A DNA stretch of 64,000 bases, taken from contig NZ_ATUX01000009.1 of assembly GCF_000420425.1 (NCBI RefSeq), positions 142,019-206,018 of the forward strand. Reading direction: 5' to 3'. The stretch is from Schaalia vaccimaxillae DSM 15804. GTDB lineage: Bacteria > Actinomycetota > Actinomycetes > Actinomycetales > Actinomycetaceae. The notes beneath the pieces are model-generated. The model saw only the letters and a program-made list of their open reading frames with translations, had not been told where the DNA came from and made no database searches. Below, one piece after another: positions 34,528 to 44,427 of the stretch. Positions within the stretch are counted from its first letter, which is position 1. Each line of letters begins with the position of its first letter. A program made the translations under genes and the position numbers.

Positions 34528-34917
34528 ATGGCATCGCCAATACTCGAGGACCTGCCCGCGTGCCCCGTTGAAACCACCCTCACCCTGATCCGCAGCAAAT
34601 GGCAGATCCTCATCTTGCGCGACCTGTTCGCCAACGGCACCCTGCGCTTCAAAGAACTCCAACGATCAATCGGGAAAGTCTCGCAGAAAGTGCTGACGGA
34701 GAACCTGCGGGCGATGGAGGACTACGGCCTGGTCCACCGTCAGGTCTACGCCGAAGTGCCGCCGCGCGTCGAGTACTCGCTGACTGACCTGGGCAAAACC
34801 CTCCAACCCGTTATCGACGCGATGTGGGCATGGGGGGAGGGCTACAAGGAACGGCTGCGCTCAGGAATCGACGAATCCGCCGAGGCCCTCACCGCACCAA
34901 CAACCACACCGTCATGA
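34528..34917 (+). CDS. HxlR-family transcriptional regulator, redox-type Cys
   Basis: A 129-aa winged-helix DNA-binding protein. The single N-terminal Cys is at residue 12 in LPACPVETTL, the position used by redox- and electrophile-sensing HxlR members such as YodB, QorR and HypR. The recognition helix region is LRFKELQRSIGKVSQKVLTENL and the wing VPPRVEYSLTDLGKTL. Start is ATG 34528, with AAAGGA upstream; the open frame runs further back. It is divergent from the NTF2-SirTM-macro operon and overlaps the TSUP gene by 29 nt at its 3' end. Repression by oxidation of Cys12 is inference. Confidence 0.88.
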   Translation: MASPILEDLPACPVETTLTLIRSKWQILILRDLFANGTLRFKELQRSIGKVSQKVLTENLRAMEDYGLVHRQVYAEVPPRVEYSLTDLGKTLQPVIDAMWAWGEGYKERLRSGIDESAEALTAPTTTPS

Positions 34918-35698
34918 CGATGCCGCCCACCGCGATGAGCCAGCGCAGCATCGCCTCGGAGAAGAACTTCTGAACATACGGACCCGCGTACCCGCCGATC
35001 AACGACCCCACGCCGATGATAATCGCCACGTGCCAATCCACCTGCCCCTGAATGACGAACAGCACCGACGCCCCCAGATTCGCCAGCGCCAGCAGGGGAG
35101 TCTTGACGATGACGGCCTCATGCGTGGTGAACTCCCCGCCCAACGTGCATACCGCCACGAACAGCACGCCCACACCCGCACCGAAATACCCGCCGTACAC
35201 GGTGACGACGGCGAGCAGTCCGTAGAACAACGTCCGCTTCATCGGACGCCCGCCGCTGAGCTTGGTGAACCACGGGTCGAAAAGCACCGTCAACGCGCCC
35301 GTGAGCACCAGCCACGGGGCCACGGCCTCGAACACGGACGGATCCATCACCAGAACCAGCAGGCCGCCCAGGGCCCCGCCCAACGTGGACAACATCGAAA
35401 GCCACCCCATGGGATAGGCCGTGATCCGCTTGAGGTCCTTCCACGCCGCGATCGTCGACCCTAGGCCTCCACCGAGCAGCCCGACGGTGTTCGATGTGTT
35501 CGCCAGCACCGGCGGAATGCCCAGGGCGATGAGCGCCGGATACGACACCAGGGACGCCAAGCCCGCCAAGTAGGACAGCAGCCCCGCGCCGATGGCGGCG
35601 GCCAGCAAGAAAGCGTCGTTGATCACCCACCCGAGCTTATCGGTCCAGTCGGCTCCGACGAGCGCACTCCACACAATTTTTCCGCTGGTTTTCACCAT
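34889..35698 (-). CDS. TSUP family permease
   Basis: A membrane protein of about 269 aa with roughly eight helices. The motif LLSYLAGLASLVSYPALIALGIPPVLANTSNTVGLL near residue 40 is the TSUP type. The second half (GGYFGAGVGVLFVAVCTLGG) repeats the layout. The start is uncertain: ATG 35698 lies just after a hairpin terminator and has no clear ribosome site of its own; GTG 35695 is also possible. Its 3' end overlaps the HxlR gene. Substrate likely a sulfur or organic anion, not determinable. Confidence 0.82.
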   Translation of the reverse strand: MVKTSGKIVWSALVGADWTDKLGWVINDAFLLAAAIGAGLLSYLAGLASLVSYPALIALGIPPVLANTSNTVGLLGGGLGSTIAAWKDLKRITAYPMGWLSMLSTLGGALGGLLVLVMDPSVFEAVAPWLVLTGALTVLFDPWFTKLSGGRPMKRTLFYGLLAVVTVYGGYFGAGVGVLFVAVCTLGGEFTTHEAVIVKTPLLALANLGASVLFVIQGQVDWHVAIIIGVGSLIGGYAGPYVQKFFSEAMLRWLIAVGGIVMTVWLLVR

Positions 35699-35705
35699 AA
35701 AATGA

Positions 35706-35737
35706 GTCCCCGCCCTCAACGAGGAGGGCGGGGACTT
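35706..35737 (-). terminator. fumC terminator
   Basis: Perfect 13-bp stem AGTCCCCGCCCTC / GAGGGCGGGGACT with a 6-nt loop, 53 nt downstream of fumC (leftward), followed by TCATTTTA. It also sits directly in front of the TSUP start. Confidence 0.85.
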
Positions 35738-35789
35738 TCACCGCTGACCGGACCGTAGCCCGAACCGTTACAGCGTCACAGACTCGCGA

Positions 35790-37196
35790 TCACTTCGCGG
35801 CCGACGGGCGCGTCATGTCCATCGGAACAACCCAAGCGTCGAACTCTTCGTCGGTGACGTAGCCCAGCTCCAGAGCAGACTCGCGCAGCGACAGCCCCTT
35901 CTTGTGGGCGTTCTTCGCGATCTTCGAAGCCTTGTCGTAGCCGATGTGACGGTTCAGAGCGGTCACCTGCATGAGGTTCGTATCCAGGTTGTGCTGAATC
36001 TTCTCCAGGTTCGGCTCAATGCCGTACGCACAGTTCGTATCGAAGGACACGCAGGCATCGCCGAGCAGCTGGATCGATTCCAGCACGCACCACGCCATAA
36101 CGGGCTTGAACACGTTGAGCTGGAAGTTACCTTGCGAGCCAGCAAAGCCGACGGTCGCGTCGTTGCCGAAGACCTTGGTGGCCACCATCGTCATCGCCTC
36201 ACACTGGGTCGGGTTGACCTTGCCAGGCATGATGGATGAGCCGGGCTCATTCTCAGGGATGATGAGTTCGCCGATGCCGTTACGCGGACCGGATGCGTAC
36301 CAGCGCACGTCGTTGGCGATCTTCATCAGGGCATCGCCCAGCACGCGCAGCGCGCCAGAGACGAGGACGAGGGCGTCGTGAGCTCCCAGAGCGGCGAAGA
36401 GGTTGTCGGCCTGGGTGAACTCGATACCGGTCTCTTCGGAGATCTTCTTGGCGGTCAGCACACCGAAGTCGGGGTGGGCGTTCAAACCCGTACCAACAGC
36501 GGTGCCACCGATGGCTAGCTCGCGCGCACGTGAATCGGCGTAGCGGATACCGTCGAGGGCAAAATCAATTTGAGCGACCCAACCGGAGAACACCTGGCCC
36601 AAGGTGATGGGGGTGGCGTCCTGGAGGTGGGTACGGCCAACCATGACGATGTCAGCGAATTCCTTGGCCTTCTTGTCGAAGGTGTCGCGCAGCTGCATAA
36701 CGCGCGGGTACATGCGCTGCAGTTCGTCGACGACGGCGATGTGCATAGCTGTGGGGAAAGTGTCGTTGGAGGACTGGCCGCGGTTGACGTGGTCATTGGG
36801 GTGAACGGGGCTCTTTGAACCCATTTCGCCGCCAGCCATTTCGATGGCGCGGTTAGAGATCACTTCGTTGGAGTTCATGTTCGACTGTGTGCCAGAACCG
36901 GTCTGGAACACGACCAGCGGGAAGTGTTCATCAAGCTCGCCCGAGATCACCTCGTCGCCGGCCTTTGCGATCAGGTCGGCGATGTCCTGGGGGAGTTCGC
37001 CCAGTTCGGCGTTGGCCAATGCAGCGGACTTCTTGAGGACGCCCATCGCCTTAATGAGGGGACGGGTGAGAACGAAGGTCTCACGTCCAATATCGAAGTT
37101 GTGCAGGGACCGCTCAGTTTGAGCTCCCCAGTAACGGTCGGAGGCAACCTCGACGGTTCCCATGGAGTCGGATTCGGTACGGGTGTTCTGTGCCAC
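35790..37196 (-). CDS. fumC: Class II fumarate hydratase
   Basis: Interconverts fumarate and L-malate in the TCA cycle. The 468-aa protein carries the class II signature [10 protein letters not shown], the active-site region [20 protein letters not shown] and the loop [11 protein letters not shown]. Iron-free class II enzymes are stable to oxygen. The start is a GTG at 37196 because AAGGAG lies 6 nt upstream; the frame opens 12 codons earlier. It has a strong terminator and appears monocistronic. Confidence 0.97.
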   Translation of the reverse strand: MAQNTRTESDSMGTVEVASDRYWGAQTERSLHNFDIGRETFVLTRPLIKAMGVLKKSAALANAELGELPQDIADLIAKAGDEVISGELDEHFPLVVFQTGSGTQSNMNSNEVISNRAIEMAGGEMGSKSPVHPNDHVNRGQSSNDTFPTAMHIAVVDELQRMYPRVMQLRDTFDKKAKEFADIVMVGRTHLQDATPITLGQVFSGWVAQIDFALDGIRYADSRARELAIGGTAVGTGLNAHPDFGVLTAKKISEETGIEFTQADNLFAALGAHDALVLVSGALRVLGDALMKIANDVRWYASGPRNGIGELIIPENEPGSSIMPGKVNPTQCEAMTMVATKVFGNDATVGFAGSQGNFQLNVFKPVMAWCVLESIQLLGDACVSFDTNCAYGIEPNLEKIQHNLDTNLMQVTALNRHIGYDKASKIAKNAHKKGLSLRESALELGYVTDEEFDAWVVPMDMTRPSAAK

Positions 37197-37271
37197 TAGG
37201 GGCTCCTTCGCATAGGCAACGTACGCGTCCAAGCCTACCGGTTAGAGCCGCTGATAGCGGGGCCACTCGTC

Positions 37272-38606
37272 CTATTGCGCGAGGGTGTCAGCTGGCTTTC
37301 GACCAATACGACGCAAGCCAGGGTGGAACCAACTAATGGAACAGGACAAAACCAGCAAAGCCAGGGCGAGCAACAGGGGAGACAACGGCTGCCATCCGTA
37401 CAACGCCGTTGCCGTGACAGGCGCAAAAATCCAAGTGACAGCACCGGTTGAGTTGACGACACCGGCAACGCCGCCTTGTTCTGCTGGGGTCACAGCTAGG
37501 GAAGCACCAGCCGTAAAGCCAGGGCTTGCTAGCCCGTTTGCGATGCCCATACTGAATGCGGCAATAGCCATGAAGGTGAGGGAATGGGAAAAGGTCAGCA
37601 GAGTCAAGGCTCCAACACCGATAGTCATACCCGCGCGCAGTAGGCGAAGTGGCTTCCAACCCAGGCGCGGAACCACGACAAGCTGCATGAGCATGGCACC
37701 GGCCGCTGTAGCTAACAGCATGAGAGCGGTGGGCGACACGGCTTGTTCTGGCGTTAATCCTCCCCGGTCTTGGACCAGGAAACCGGCGGTGATTTGAAGA
37801 ACCCCAGACGCAAAGAAGAAACCGAAGATCCCACAGATCCACGGCAGCAGTCTTTGGTCGCGCCATGACACCTTTGGGGGCAAAGGAGCATCCTGCGATT
37901 CGTTGCCGGTGGAGTCGTCAGTAATGGCCGGGCTGCCCGTGGAGACCTTGGTGGAATGGGCAAGGGGCTGGATGGAACGAACCTGTAGTTCGCCGTCGCG
38001 CGGAATCCATATGGCCGCGATGATCAAAGCAATGACAATGAACCACGGGGTTGCGTGGACTGGGCCGTAAATCCACCAGCTTCCCAAGGCTGATGACACG
38101 AGCGACCCGATCATGATTGACAGATTGATAGCCCCAGAAAAGGCCGACATGCCTTTGACTCGCGACTCCTCATCAGGAGTGACCTCAGCGACTAAAGCCT
38201 GACCCGTGGGCGGGATAGCGGCGACCGCAGAACCAAAGAATGGGCCCCGAGCGAGCATAACGGCTGCTCCTGCGCCAACAGCTCCAAGCATGCCTGCGGC
38301 ACGCAGCCCCACAGCAGCAGAAAATAAGGATCCGGCAATGAAAGCCAGAACCAAGGCCCACAGCAGCACCTTGCGTCGACCCCACGAGATCGACCGACGC
38401 CCCCAGAACTGGCTGAGTAGAGTCACCGCCACGGCAGCCAGCGAAACCGCCGCGCCCACGATCCATTCTTTCAATTCCAACGCCCGTGCCAATGGCCCAA
38501 TGGATACATTGAGCATGTTCTGAGCGGTGTAGGTGAAAAGAGCAATCGCCAGAAGGGCGCGCAGGGTTGGATGAGCCAAGATGGGGGAGCGGGACATGAG
38601 CGCCAT
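37272..38606 (-). CDS. MFS efflux transporter
   Basis: A 444-aa major facilitator with about twelve membrane helices. The first half has LSQFWGRRSISWGRRKVLLW, the loop between helices 2 and 3 typical of MFS transporters, and the second half begins after a long hydrophilic loop of about 60 residues (residues 205-265) with a Ser/Thr/Asp-rich segment. Drug or metabolite export is likely, the substrate unknown. It is leftward, separated from fumC by 75 nt. Confidence 0.88.
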   Translation of the reverse strand: MALMSRSPILAHPTLRALLAIALFTYTAQNMLNVSIGPLARALELKEWIVGAAVSLAAVAVTLLSQFWGRRSISWGRRKVLLWALVLAFIAGSLFSAAVGLRAAGMLGAVGAGAAVMLARGPFFGSAVAAIPPTGQALVAEVTPDEESRVKGMSAFSGAINLSIMIGSLVSSALGSWWIYGPVHATPWFIVIALIIAAIWIPRDGELQVRSIQPLAHSTKVSTGSPAITDDSTGNESQDAPLPPKVSWRDQRLLPWICGIFGFFFASGVLQITAGFLVQDRGGLTPEQAVSPTALMLLATAAGAMLMQLVVVPRLGWKPLRLLRAGMTIGVGALTLLTFSHSLTFMAIAAFSMGIANGLASPGFTAGASLAVTPAEQGGVAGVVNSTGAVTWIFAPVTATALYGWQPLSPLLLALALLVLSCSISWFHPGLRRIGRKPADTLAQ

Positions 38607-38764
38607 CCTAGCGGGAGGCTACCCGCCTCCTCGCATGCCTCCCCTTGATGTGATTCCGGCAGTCTTTGTGCGCCTTGGGTTTTTAGTGACAAAGCGTCGC
38701 AACACTTTGGGCTCTAAAGGCGTAAGTTCTGTCCTGGAAACAGAAGAAAGTAAAGGGAGGAAAA

Positions 38765-39292
38765 GTGAAGATCCTGGCAGTGCACTCCAGCAGGTTCGGC
38801 CACACCGCTGCCATCGTCGGCAGGGTTGGGGAAGTCCTGCGCGCATCAGGTCACGACGTCGAAATCCGCCCGATTGACGCCATCCGAAAGCTCGACGACG
38901 AGGTCGACGCCGTCCTCGTTGGGGCATCTGTGCGTTACGGCTTCTTCTCCCCGAAAGTCTGGTCTTTCGCCAAAAAGAATGCTGCTCGGCTCAACGCCAT
39001 GACCACAGGATTTATCGGCGTGAACCTGGCGGCTGCAAAACCTGAAAAGAAGCAACCTCAGGACAACGCATACGCCAGGCGATTCCTAGAAGGAACCCCG
39101 TGGCACCCCACCACCGTCAGACTTTTTGCTGGTGAACTCGACTTCCGCCTCTATAACCGGGCGGATTCCGCCATGCTCAAGCCGATTCTGAAGGCCTCAG
39201 GTAAACCTTGGGGGCCCGATGTGCACATTGATTACACGGATTGGGAAGAGGTTGAAGAATTCGCTGTCGAATTCACACGTCTGCTCAAATGA
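38765..39292 (+). CDS. Flavodoxin-domain protein, HemG-like
   Basis: A 175-aa cytosolic flavodoxin-fold protein resembling HemG (menaquinone-dependent protoporphyrinogen IX dehydrogenase). The FMN-phosphate loop is at the N-terminus (VHSSRFGHTAAIV), and VLVGASVRYGFFSPKVWSF is the second FMN-binding segment. No membrane segment. Starts at GTG 38765 with GGGAGGA upstream. Its stop overlaps the end of folA by 8 nt. HemG identity is inference because short flavodoxins with other partners look alike. Confidence 0.75.
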   Translation: MKILAVHSSRFGHTAAIVGRVGEVLRASGHDVEIRPIDAIRKLDDEVDAVLVGASVRYGFFSPKVWSFAKKNAARLNAMTTGFIGVNLAAAKPEKKQPQDNAYARRFLEGTPWHPTTVRLFAGELDFRLYNRADSAMLKPILKASGKPWGPDVHIDYTDWEEVEEFAVEFTRLLK

Positions 39293-39833
39293 AGCGATCC
39301 GAGCGCTTCACCCAGTAGTCGACTCTCCATTTGCAGTCTCCTGATAGGGGCTGCCAATCGGCATCAGACCGCGACGGATCAATCATCCATACCGTTTCGT
39401 CAATGATCGGTGCGCGAACAACCTCTTGGGGTGCCAGTGTGGTCGCAAGATCCAGGTCCAAACGAGTGACAACGAGTTCATCGACCAAGCTCATCGTCTG
39501 TTCGTAGAGCTGAGCGCCTCCAGTAATCCAGATGGTTTGGGCACCGCTTTGAGCTGCCGTCGATCGAGCAAGAGACAGGGCCTCATCCAACGAGGCGACC
39601 GCGAGGGCACCCTCGGCCTCGTATTCCCGATTGCTTGTCACCACGATATTTGTCCGCCCGGGTAGGGCGCCCCCCAAGGCCTCCCAGGAACGCCGCCCCA
39701 TAATGATGGGACAACCCATGGTCGAGGCTTTGAAATGCTTGAAATCTTCTGGAACTCGCCACAACATCCCCGTGCCACTGCCCAGAATGCGAGTGCGATC
39801 CTGAGCCCAAATTGATGCCAGACGCACGCTCAT
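39285..39833 (-). CDS. folA: Dihydrofolate reductase
   Basis: Reduces dihydrofolate to tetrahydrofolate with NADPH. The 182-aa protein has the substrate- and NADPH-binding stretches [30 protein letters not shown] and RTNIVVTSN, and the late [11 protein letters not shown] loop. It overlaps the thyA stop by 4 nt (ATGA), so the two are co-translated; ThyA oxidises the folate that FolA reduces again. The trimethoprim-binding region appears ordinary by eye. Confidence 0.96.
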   Translation of the reverse strand: MSVRLASIWAQDRTRILGSGTGMLWRVPEDFKHFKASTMGCPIIMGRRSWEALGGALPGRTNIVVTSNREYEAEGALAVASLDEALSLARSTAAQSGAQTIWITGGAQLYEQTMSLVDELVVTRLDLDLATTLAPQEVVRAPIIDETVWMIDPSRSDADWQPLSGDCKWRVDYWVKRSDRFI

Positions 39834-40639
39834 ACCGCCACCGGAGCCTTGATCGTTGGATGATGCTCATAGCCTTCGATCACCACGTCGTCGAAGGTGT
39901 AGTCAAACATTGACGCAGCCTTGTTCAACTTCAAAGTGGGGAAGGGGTAAGGATCGCGCGACAGCTGCTGGGCAACCTGTTCCACATGGTTGGAATAGAT
40001 GTGGCAATCGCCGCCGGTCCACACGAAGTCACCAACTTCTAGGCCCGCTTGTTGGGCGAACATATGGGTGAGCAGCGAATATGAGGCAATGTTGAAGGGA
40101 ACGCCCAAAAACATGTCAGCACTGCGCTGATACAGCTGCAAACTCAAACGACCGTCGGCAACGTAGAGCTGGAAGAAGGCATGGCAGGGCTCCAAAGCCA
40201 TCTGCTCCAAATCCCCAACATTCCAGGCCGAGACGATCATGCGGCGCGAATCAGGGTTGGTTTTCAAAGTCTCTAACACCTGAGAAATCTGATCGATCTG
40301 ACGTCCATCCCCAGCGTTCCATTTGCGCCACTGCACACCATAAACGGGGCCGAGTTCGCCGTCCTCATCAGCCCACTCATTCCAAATGCGGATCTTATTG
40401 TCTTGAAGCCACTTGACGTTCGAATCTCCAGACAGGAACCACAAAAGTTCGCCGACCACTGACTTCACATGCACACGCTTGGTCGTAATCAAAGGGAAAC
40501 CCTTCGACAAGTCGTAGCGCAACTGGCCACCAAACAACGAGGTCGTGCCCGTACCCGTTCGATCCGTTTTCAGCGCGCCTTCGGTGGTGATGCGGGCGAG
40601 CAGGTCCTCATACTGACGGTCAACGGGTGCAATGCTCAT
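39830..40639 (-). CDS. thyA: Thymidylate synthase
   Basis: Makes dTMP from dUMP and methylene-tetrahydrofolate. The 269-aa protein has the N-terminal [20 protein letters not shown], the catalytic Cys in [12 protein letters not shown] and the conserved [18 protein letters not shown], all classic ThyA. The start is ATG 40639 with AAGGAAA upstream; the open frame continues 57 codons further. It is co-transcribed with folA and probably the three upstream genes. Confidence 0.97.
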   Translation of the reverse strand: MSIAPVDRQYEDLLARITTEGALKTDRTGTGTTSLFGGQLRYDLSKGFPLITTKRVHVKSVVGELLWFLSGDSNVKWLQDNKIRIWNEWADEDGELGPVYGVQWRKWNAGDGRQIDQISQVLETLKTNPDSRRMIVSAWNVGDLEQMALEPCHAFFQLYVADGRLSLQLYQRSADMFLGVPFNIASYSLLTHMFAQQAGLEVGDFVWTGGDCHIYSNHVEQVAQQLSRDPYPFPTLKLNKAASMFDYTFDDVVIEGYEHHPTIKAPVAV

Positions 40640-40688
40640 GGGCAGGTTTCCTTCACAAAATAGGGCAGATCGGGCAAGAGGAATGGGA

Positions 40689-41471
40689 CTACAACCTAGA
40701 GTCTTGGCTGCGGGAGCGCGGCGCAGTGAAACCCGAATCGCCCTCGTCCTCATCCGACAGATCCAGATTTTCATAACGGCTCGAGTCTTGCGAATCAGCA
40801 ACCTGCACATCGATCACCGTGGGCTCGGGGAAAGAATTCGGGACAGGCCCCAGAGCAACAGACAACCCCTCGATTGCAGTGTTTGCCATAGACGCGCCCA
40901 CACCCCAACCAACGACGGCACCAATACCAAAGGGAATGAGTCGTCCAACAGTGGATACTGCCGCAGACTTGAGAACCTTACGCTGCACCCACTTCATCAT
41001 GAGCTTGTTAAAACGCTCAGCAGAGATCGTGCGGATATTGAGGAAAGAATCGCGGAACCACGACACCGCCTGCACACCGACTTGAAGCGAGATGACTTGA
41101 GCACCCTCTTGACCAGTCAGGGCAGCCAACACCAAGGCAGTTCTCTTAGCTGGATCCTTAATGTCAATGCCGTATAGGTGTGCCACCACCATGCAGTGGT
41201 GGGCGGCCTCGGACACGAAGGCAACGAGCTGAGCGCCGGAAGCACCAAAAGACACGGCAGTCCCGATCCCCGGCCATGCAGCGACACCACCGACAGCAGC
41301 AGACTCAACCGTAACTCGTTTCTTGAATCGCCGATTCTGAATCTGTACTAGCTGCTCAGGAGTAGCATCGGGGTACTTTGCCCGCAGCTTTTCCGCAGAA
41401 CTGGCAGAAACGTTGTAGGGAACGTCTAAAGCCTTAGTCCAAGTGGTCGCAACAGGACCTGACTCGCTCAT
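40689..41471 (-). CDS. EcsC-like protein of unknown function
   Basis: A 260-aa protein with hydrophobic, Gly/Ala-rich stretches ([22 protein letters not shown] and [18 protein letters not shown]) resembling EcsC-family proteins, and a Ser/Asp-rich C-terminal tail. The Glu/Asp- and Ser-rich end is likely disordered. The start ATG 41471 is used because GGAGAGG lies 6 nt upstream. It follows the OsmC gene by 1 nt and precedes thyA by 49 nt. Function and membrane topology are not established. Confidence 0.58.
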   Translation of the reverse strand: MSESGPVATTWTKALDVPYNVSASSAEKLRAKYPDATPEQLVQIQNRRFKKRVTVESAAVGGVAAWPGIGTAVSFGASGAQLVAFVSEAAHHCMVVAHLYGIDIKDPAKRTALVLAALTGQEGAQVISLQVGVQAVSWFRDSFLNIRTISAERFNKLMMKWVQRKVLKSAAVSTVGRLIPFGIGAVVGWGVGASMANTAIEGLSVALGPVPNSFPEPTVIDVQVADSQDSSRYENLDLSDEDEGDSGFTAPRSRSQDSRL

Positions 41472-41472
41472 C

Positions 41473-41922
41473 TCAAGCCTCTCCGACTTCTTCAGAGGTG
41501 AAAGTCTTCGAATAGGGAACTTCGTGGGCAATGGTGTGGCCGATTGTGCAGTTGCGGTCAATGGCACCTTCCGCGCGGCGAATAAGGTCCTTGACTTCCT
41601 GCTCACTCAGGCCAGACAAATCTTGAACCATCTCGACCTCAAAAGACGTGAAACGGTCCTCCTCTTCGTTGTATTCTGCGGCAACGCCGATAAATTGCTC
41701 GAAATCTTCGCCCAGGCGATCCGTCATCCGCTTATCTGACGACATGGCATTACACCCGGCAATCGCCAATTTCATCAGGTCACCGGGAGAGAAACGACCG
41801 GGGCCGTCGCCGACGAGTACCTCAGCGCCGCGGCTATTGCGGGCGACGTATTTGCGAACGCCTTGGCGTTCGAGATAGGTCGATGGGCCAGTAGGGGCTG
41901 CATTGTGGGTTGAATCAGTCAT
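41473..41922 (-). CDS. OsmC/Ohr-like protein
   Basis: A 149-aa protein of the OsmC superfamily. Two conserved cysteines in IAGCNAMSS and RNCTIGHT would make the peroxide-reducing pair used by Ohr/OsmC against organic hydroperoxides. ATG 41922 is chosen (AAGGACA upstream); the open frame extends further back with ATG at 41976. It is between the DUF2505 and EcsC-like genes in a leftward cluster and sits near redox genes, which fits peroxide defence. Confidence 0.8.
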   Translation of the reverse strand: MTDSTHNAAPTGPSTYLERQGVRKYVARNSRGAEVLVGDGPGRFSPGDLMKLAIAGCNAMSSDKRMTDRLGEDFEQFIGVAAEYNEEEDRFTSFEVEMVQDLSGLSEQEVKDLIRRAEGAIDRNCTIGHTIAHEVPYSKTFTSEEVGEA

Positions 41923-41988
41923 GTCACCATTGTCCTTGCCAACTGCTTGACGCGCAGCATCAATCTGTCCGCTCAACGCGGAACCACT

Positions 41989-42471
41989 TCACCCTCTGAG
42001 GCCTGCCAACCACCTGGCTGCAAGGCCCGCCTCCGCTTCAACAACCGCTTCCGCGCGCGAAATAGCCTCTTTCTCAATTTTTGATCCGAAAAAGGGCACC
42101 TTCACCACGAAGTCGCCGCGAGCATCACGAACGCAGCCCTCATCAACGTCGGCCAGAGTCGACTCAAGTTTCACTTCAACCGGAGCCCCCTTGCACACCA
42201 GCGAGGTCGAGGCTTGCGCCCCTCCTTCCGTGCGAGTCCAACACTCCTTAAAAGTGAAGGTCACTCGGTCAGCCACCAACGCGCGGCCTGCCGCCGGAAT
42301 GAGCTTCGGGTCAACCTCGCCGCGAACCTGCACGCATGTTCCCGTTACCTCGATATCCAAGGGACCCGCACAGGCTTTCGCGAAACGCGATTGAAGAAAC
42401 TCCGCGTCCAATGACATGGCGATAACACCGTCAACGTCGGTGGGGTAGGTGACGCTCTGTCTGAACTTCAT
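41989..42471 (-). CDS. DUF2505 domain protein
   Basis: A 160-aa soluble protein of the DUF2505 type (a SRPBCC-like helix-grip fold family in actinobacteria), beginning MKFRQSVTYPTDVDGVIAMS and containing FLQSRFAKACAGP. No function is known. The start ATG 42471 has a weak AGG upstream; a long open frame continues to 42852 that is not coding-like. It is divergent from the PdtaS gene and heads the leftward group ending in folA. Confidence 0.72.
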   Translation of the reverse strand: MKFRQSVTYPTDVDGVIAMSLDAEFLQSRFAKACAGPLDIEVTGTCVQVRGEVDPKLIPAAGRALVADRVTFTFKECWTRTEGGAQASTSLVCKGAPVEVKLESTLADVDEGCVRDARGDFVVKVPFFGSKIEKEAISRAEAVVEAEAGLAARWLAGLRG

Positions 42472-42580
42472 CGGGGCCTCGCTATCGTGGCGTAAGTGGT
42501 CGTCACTAGATTGTAGGTAACAGCACCCTCGTTTCTGGCCTCGCCGAAGAAGCGCGTCGAAGGCCACTAGACTTTGAGAC

Positions 42581-44047
42581 ATGAGAAGCCTGACCCAGCT
42601 CGCCGAAGAGGCATCGACGACTCCGCTGTCGGACAAAGACATCGAATGGCTCCATCTCCTCTTGGCAGATTGGCAGGTCCTTGCTGACTTGTCGGCAGCT
42701 GACCTCGTCTTGTGGCTGCCCACGGATGATGACCGGTTCATTGCAGCCGCCCACTGTAGGCCTGCCACTTCAACCACCGTCCATGCCGACGACATCATCG
42801 GACTACACCTTCCGGCCGCGCGCGAGATCGAACTACGGCGAGCCATCGCCACCGGACAGGTTGTGCGCGCATCAGCAGCCCGCTGGGCAGGAACCTATTC
42901 AATGATGGAAACCTGTATTCCCGTCAGCCACGACGGCAGAATCATCGCGGTTGTCACGCGAGAAGCCAATATCTCCTCACCCAGATTGGCATTGGGATCA
43001 GAAGGGTGGCCAGGGGTCGCTGCTGACACTCTGTGCCACATGATGGCCCGAGGTGAATATCCATACGACTCGACACCAACCGTTTCGGCCCATGGTGTTC
43101 CTCGCGTCCTCGACGGAGCGCTGATGATTGACCCGGATGGCAGAATCCTCCACACCACCCCTAACGCGGTGTCCTGCTTGCGTAGGCTAGGGATTCGCTC
43201 CCAGGTCACCGGCAAGATTCTGGCTCAGGAGATCATCGATGTCATCGGAGATGAAACCCTCATTGAAGAGTCCATGGCAGTAGTTGTGATGGGGCGAGCG
43301 TCGTGGCGCGTCGAAATTTCTGCACACGCCTCAACCGTCGTTGTCAGGGCCCTACCGTTGATCGATGGGCGCAAAAGACTCGGCGCTGTCATCTTGACGC
43401 GAGACGTTTCTGAAGTGCGACGCCACGAGCAAGAACTCATGACCAAAGATGCAACGATCCGCGAAATCCACCACCGAGTGAAGAACAATTTGCAAACAGT
43501 TTCGGCGCTGATACGTCTGCAGTCGCGCCGATCTGAAGAGGCCGCTGTCAAGCAAGCTCTAGCCGAGGCTGAGCGTCGCGTCCAAGCGATCGCAACAGTG
43601 CACGCAGCCTTGTCCCAAAATGTCGATGAGGCTGTTGATTTTGACGAGGTCGCGCGTACGGTGGTGCGAATGTCCGGCGCCGTTGCTTCTACCGATCATG
43701 CGGTTGAAGTGATCACCACCGGCAAGTTCGGGGTGATCCAAGCGGACCAAGCTCAGGCTCTTGCCACGGTTCTCAATGAGTTGGTTGCCAACTCTGTGGA
43801 ACACGGTTTAGCAGATCGCGATGGTCGTATTGAGGTTCATGTTGAACGCCACGATGCCCAAATGACAGTGACGGTATCCGACGACGGTGCGGGTTTTGAA
43901 CCGGGCACTCCCATGAGCGGTTTGGGAACACAAATTGTCCAACAAATGGTGCGAGGAGATCTGCGCGGCAAGATCCAATGGGATTTGCGCGAGGGCGGGG
44001 GAACTGTTGTGACAATCCACATCGACTTGGATTTGGTTGAACGCTAG
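42581..44047 (+). CDS. pdtaS: PdtaS-type sensor histidine kinase
   Basis: A 488-aa soluble kinase. The N-terminal 150 residues form a GAF-like domain, the middle a PAS domain (about residues 175-285), followed by a HisKA_2 dimerisation helix with the phospho-acceptor His in IREIHHRVKNNLQTVSALIR and an ATPase domain with NELVANSVEHG and DDGAGF. There is no membrane segment, as in PdtaS (Rv3220c), which pairs with the RNA-binding response regulator PdtaR. PdtaR is not in the window. WhiB follows convergently, as next to Rv3220c. Confidence 0.93.
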   Translation: MRSLTQLAEEASTTPLSDKDIEWLHLLLADWQVLADLSAADLVLWLPTDDDRFIAAAHCRPATSTTVHADDIIGLHLPAAREIELRRAIATGQVVRASAARWAGTYSMMETCIPVSHDGRIIAVVTREANISSPRLALGSEGWPGVAADTLCHMMARGEYPYDSTPTVSAHGVPRVLDGALMIDPDGRILHTTPNAVSCLRRLGIRSQVTGKILAQEIIDVIGDETLIEESMAVVVMGRASWRVEISAHASTVVVRALPLIDGRKRLGAVILTRDVSEVRRHEQELMTKDATIREIHHRVKNNLQTVSALIRLQSRRSEEAAVKQALAEAERRVQAIATVHAALSQNVDEAVDFDEVARTVVRMSGAVASTDHAVEVITTGKFGVIQADQAQALATVLNELVANSVEHGLADRDGRIEVHVERHDAQMTVTVSDDGAGFEPGTPMSGLGTQIVQQMVRGDLRGKIQWDLREGGGTVVTIHIDLDLVER

Positions 44048-44125
44048 GCGACGAAATTTGTCGCGAATAGAGCGTAGGTACTAACGGCTGAGGGAAACTT
44101 TTCCTCATGGGCGAGCAGCAAAATA

Positions 44126-44168
44126 AACAGTTGTGGGGATAGACCAGCGGCCTATCCCCACAACTGTT
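44126..44168. terminator. Bidirectional terminator between pdtaS and whiB
   Basis: A 17-bp perfect stem AACAGTTGTGGGGATAG / CTATCCCCACAACTGTT with a 9-nt loop, between the convergent pdtaS and whiB genes. Confidence 0.82.
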
Positions 44169-44178
44169 GAGACTATGT

Positions 44179-44427
44179 TCAAGAAGCGCGGCGAGCGCGG
44201 GCAGCGCGTCGTTTGAGCGAGCGTCGTTCTTCTTCGCTCATTCCGCCCCACACACCCGAATCCTGGTTGTTATCGATGGCCCATTGCAGGCAGATCGCTT
44301 CGACCGAGCAGCTGTGGCATACGGTCTTGGCTTCAGCTGCTTGAGCGATAGCCGGACCGGTGTTCCCGATGGGGAAGAACAGTTCGGGGTCAACACTCAA
44401 ACAGGCAGCTTTGCTGCGCCAATCCAT
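44179..44427 (-). CDS. whiB1: WhiB-family iron-sulfur transcription factor (WhiB1-type)
   Basis: An 82-aa regulator holding a [4Fe-4S] cluster through Cys9, Cys37, Cys40 and Cys46. The GVWGGM turn at residues 58-63 and a basic C-terminus (EERRSLKRRAARARR) bind DNA or sigma factor. The neighbour PdtaS is the same in mycobacteria, supporting a WhiB1-type identity. AAGGAG lies 8 nt upstream of ATG 44427. It appears monocistronic. Confidence 0.92.
   Translation of the reverse strand: MDWRSKAACLSVDPELFFPIGNTGPAIAQAAEAKTVCHSCSVEAICLQWAIDNNQDSGVWGGMSEEERRSLKRRAARARRAS

Noticed and set aside
39830..39833. Overlap of thyA and folA as a possible fused gene
   Set aside because: Stop and start overlap by four bases only; each frame ends at its normal family length, so they are separate coupled genes.
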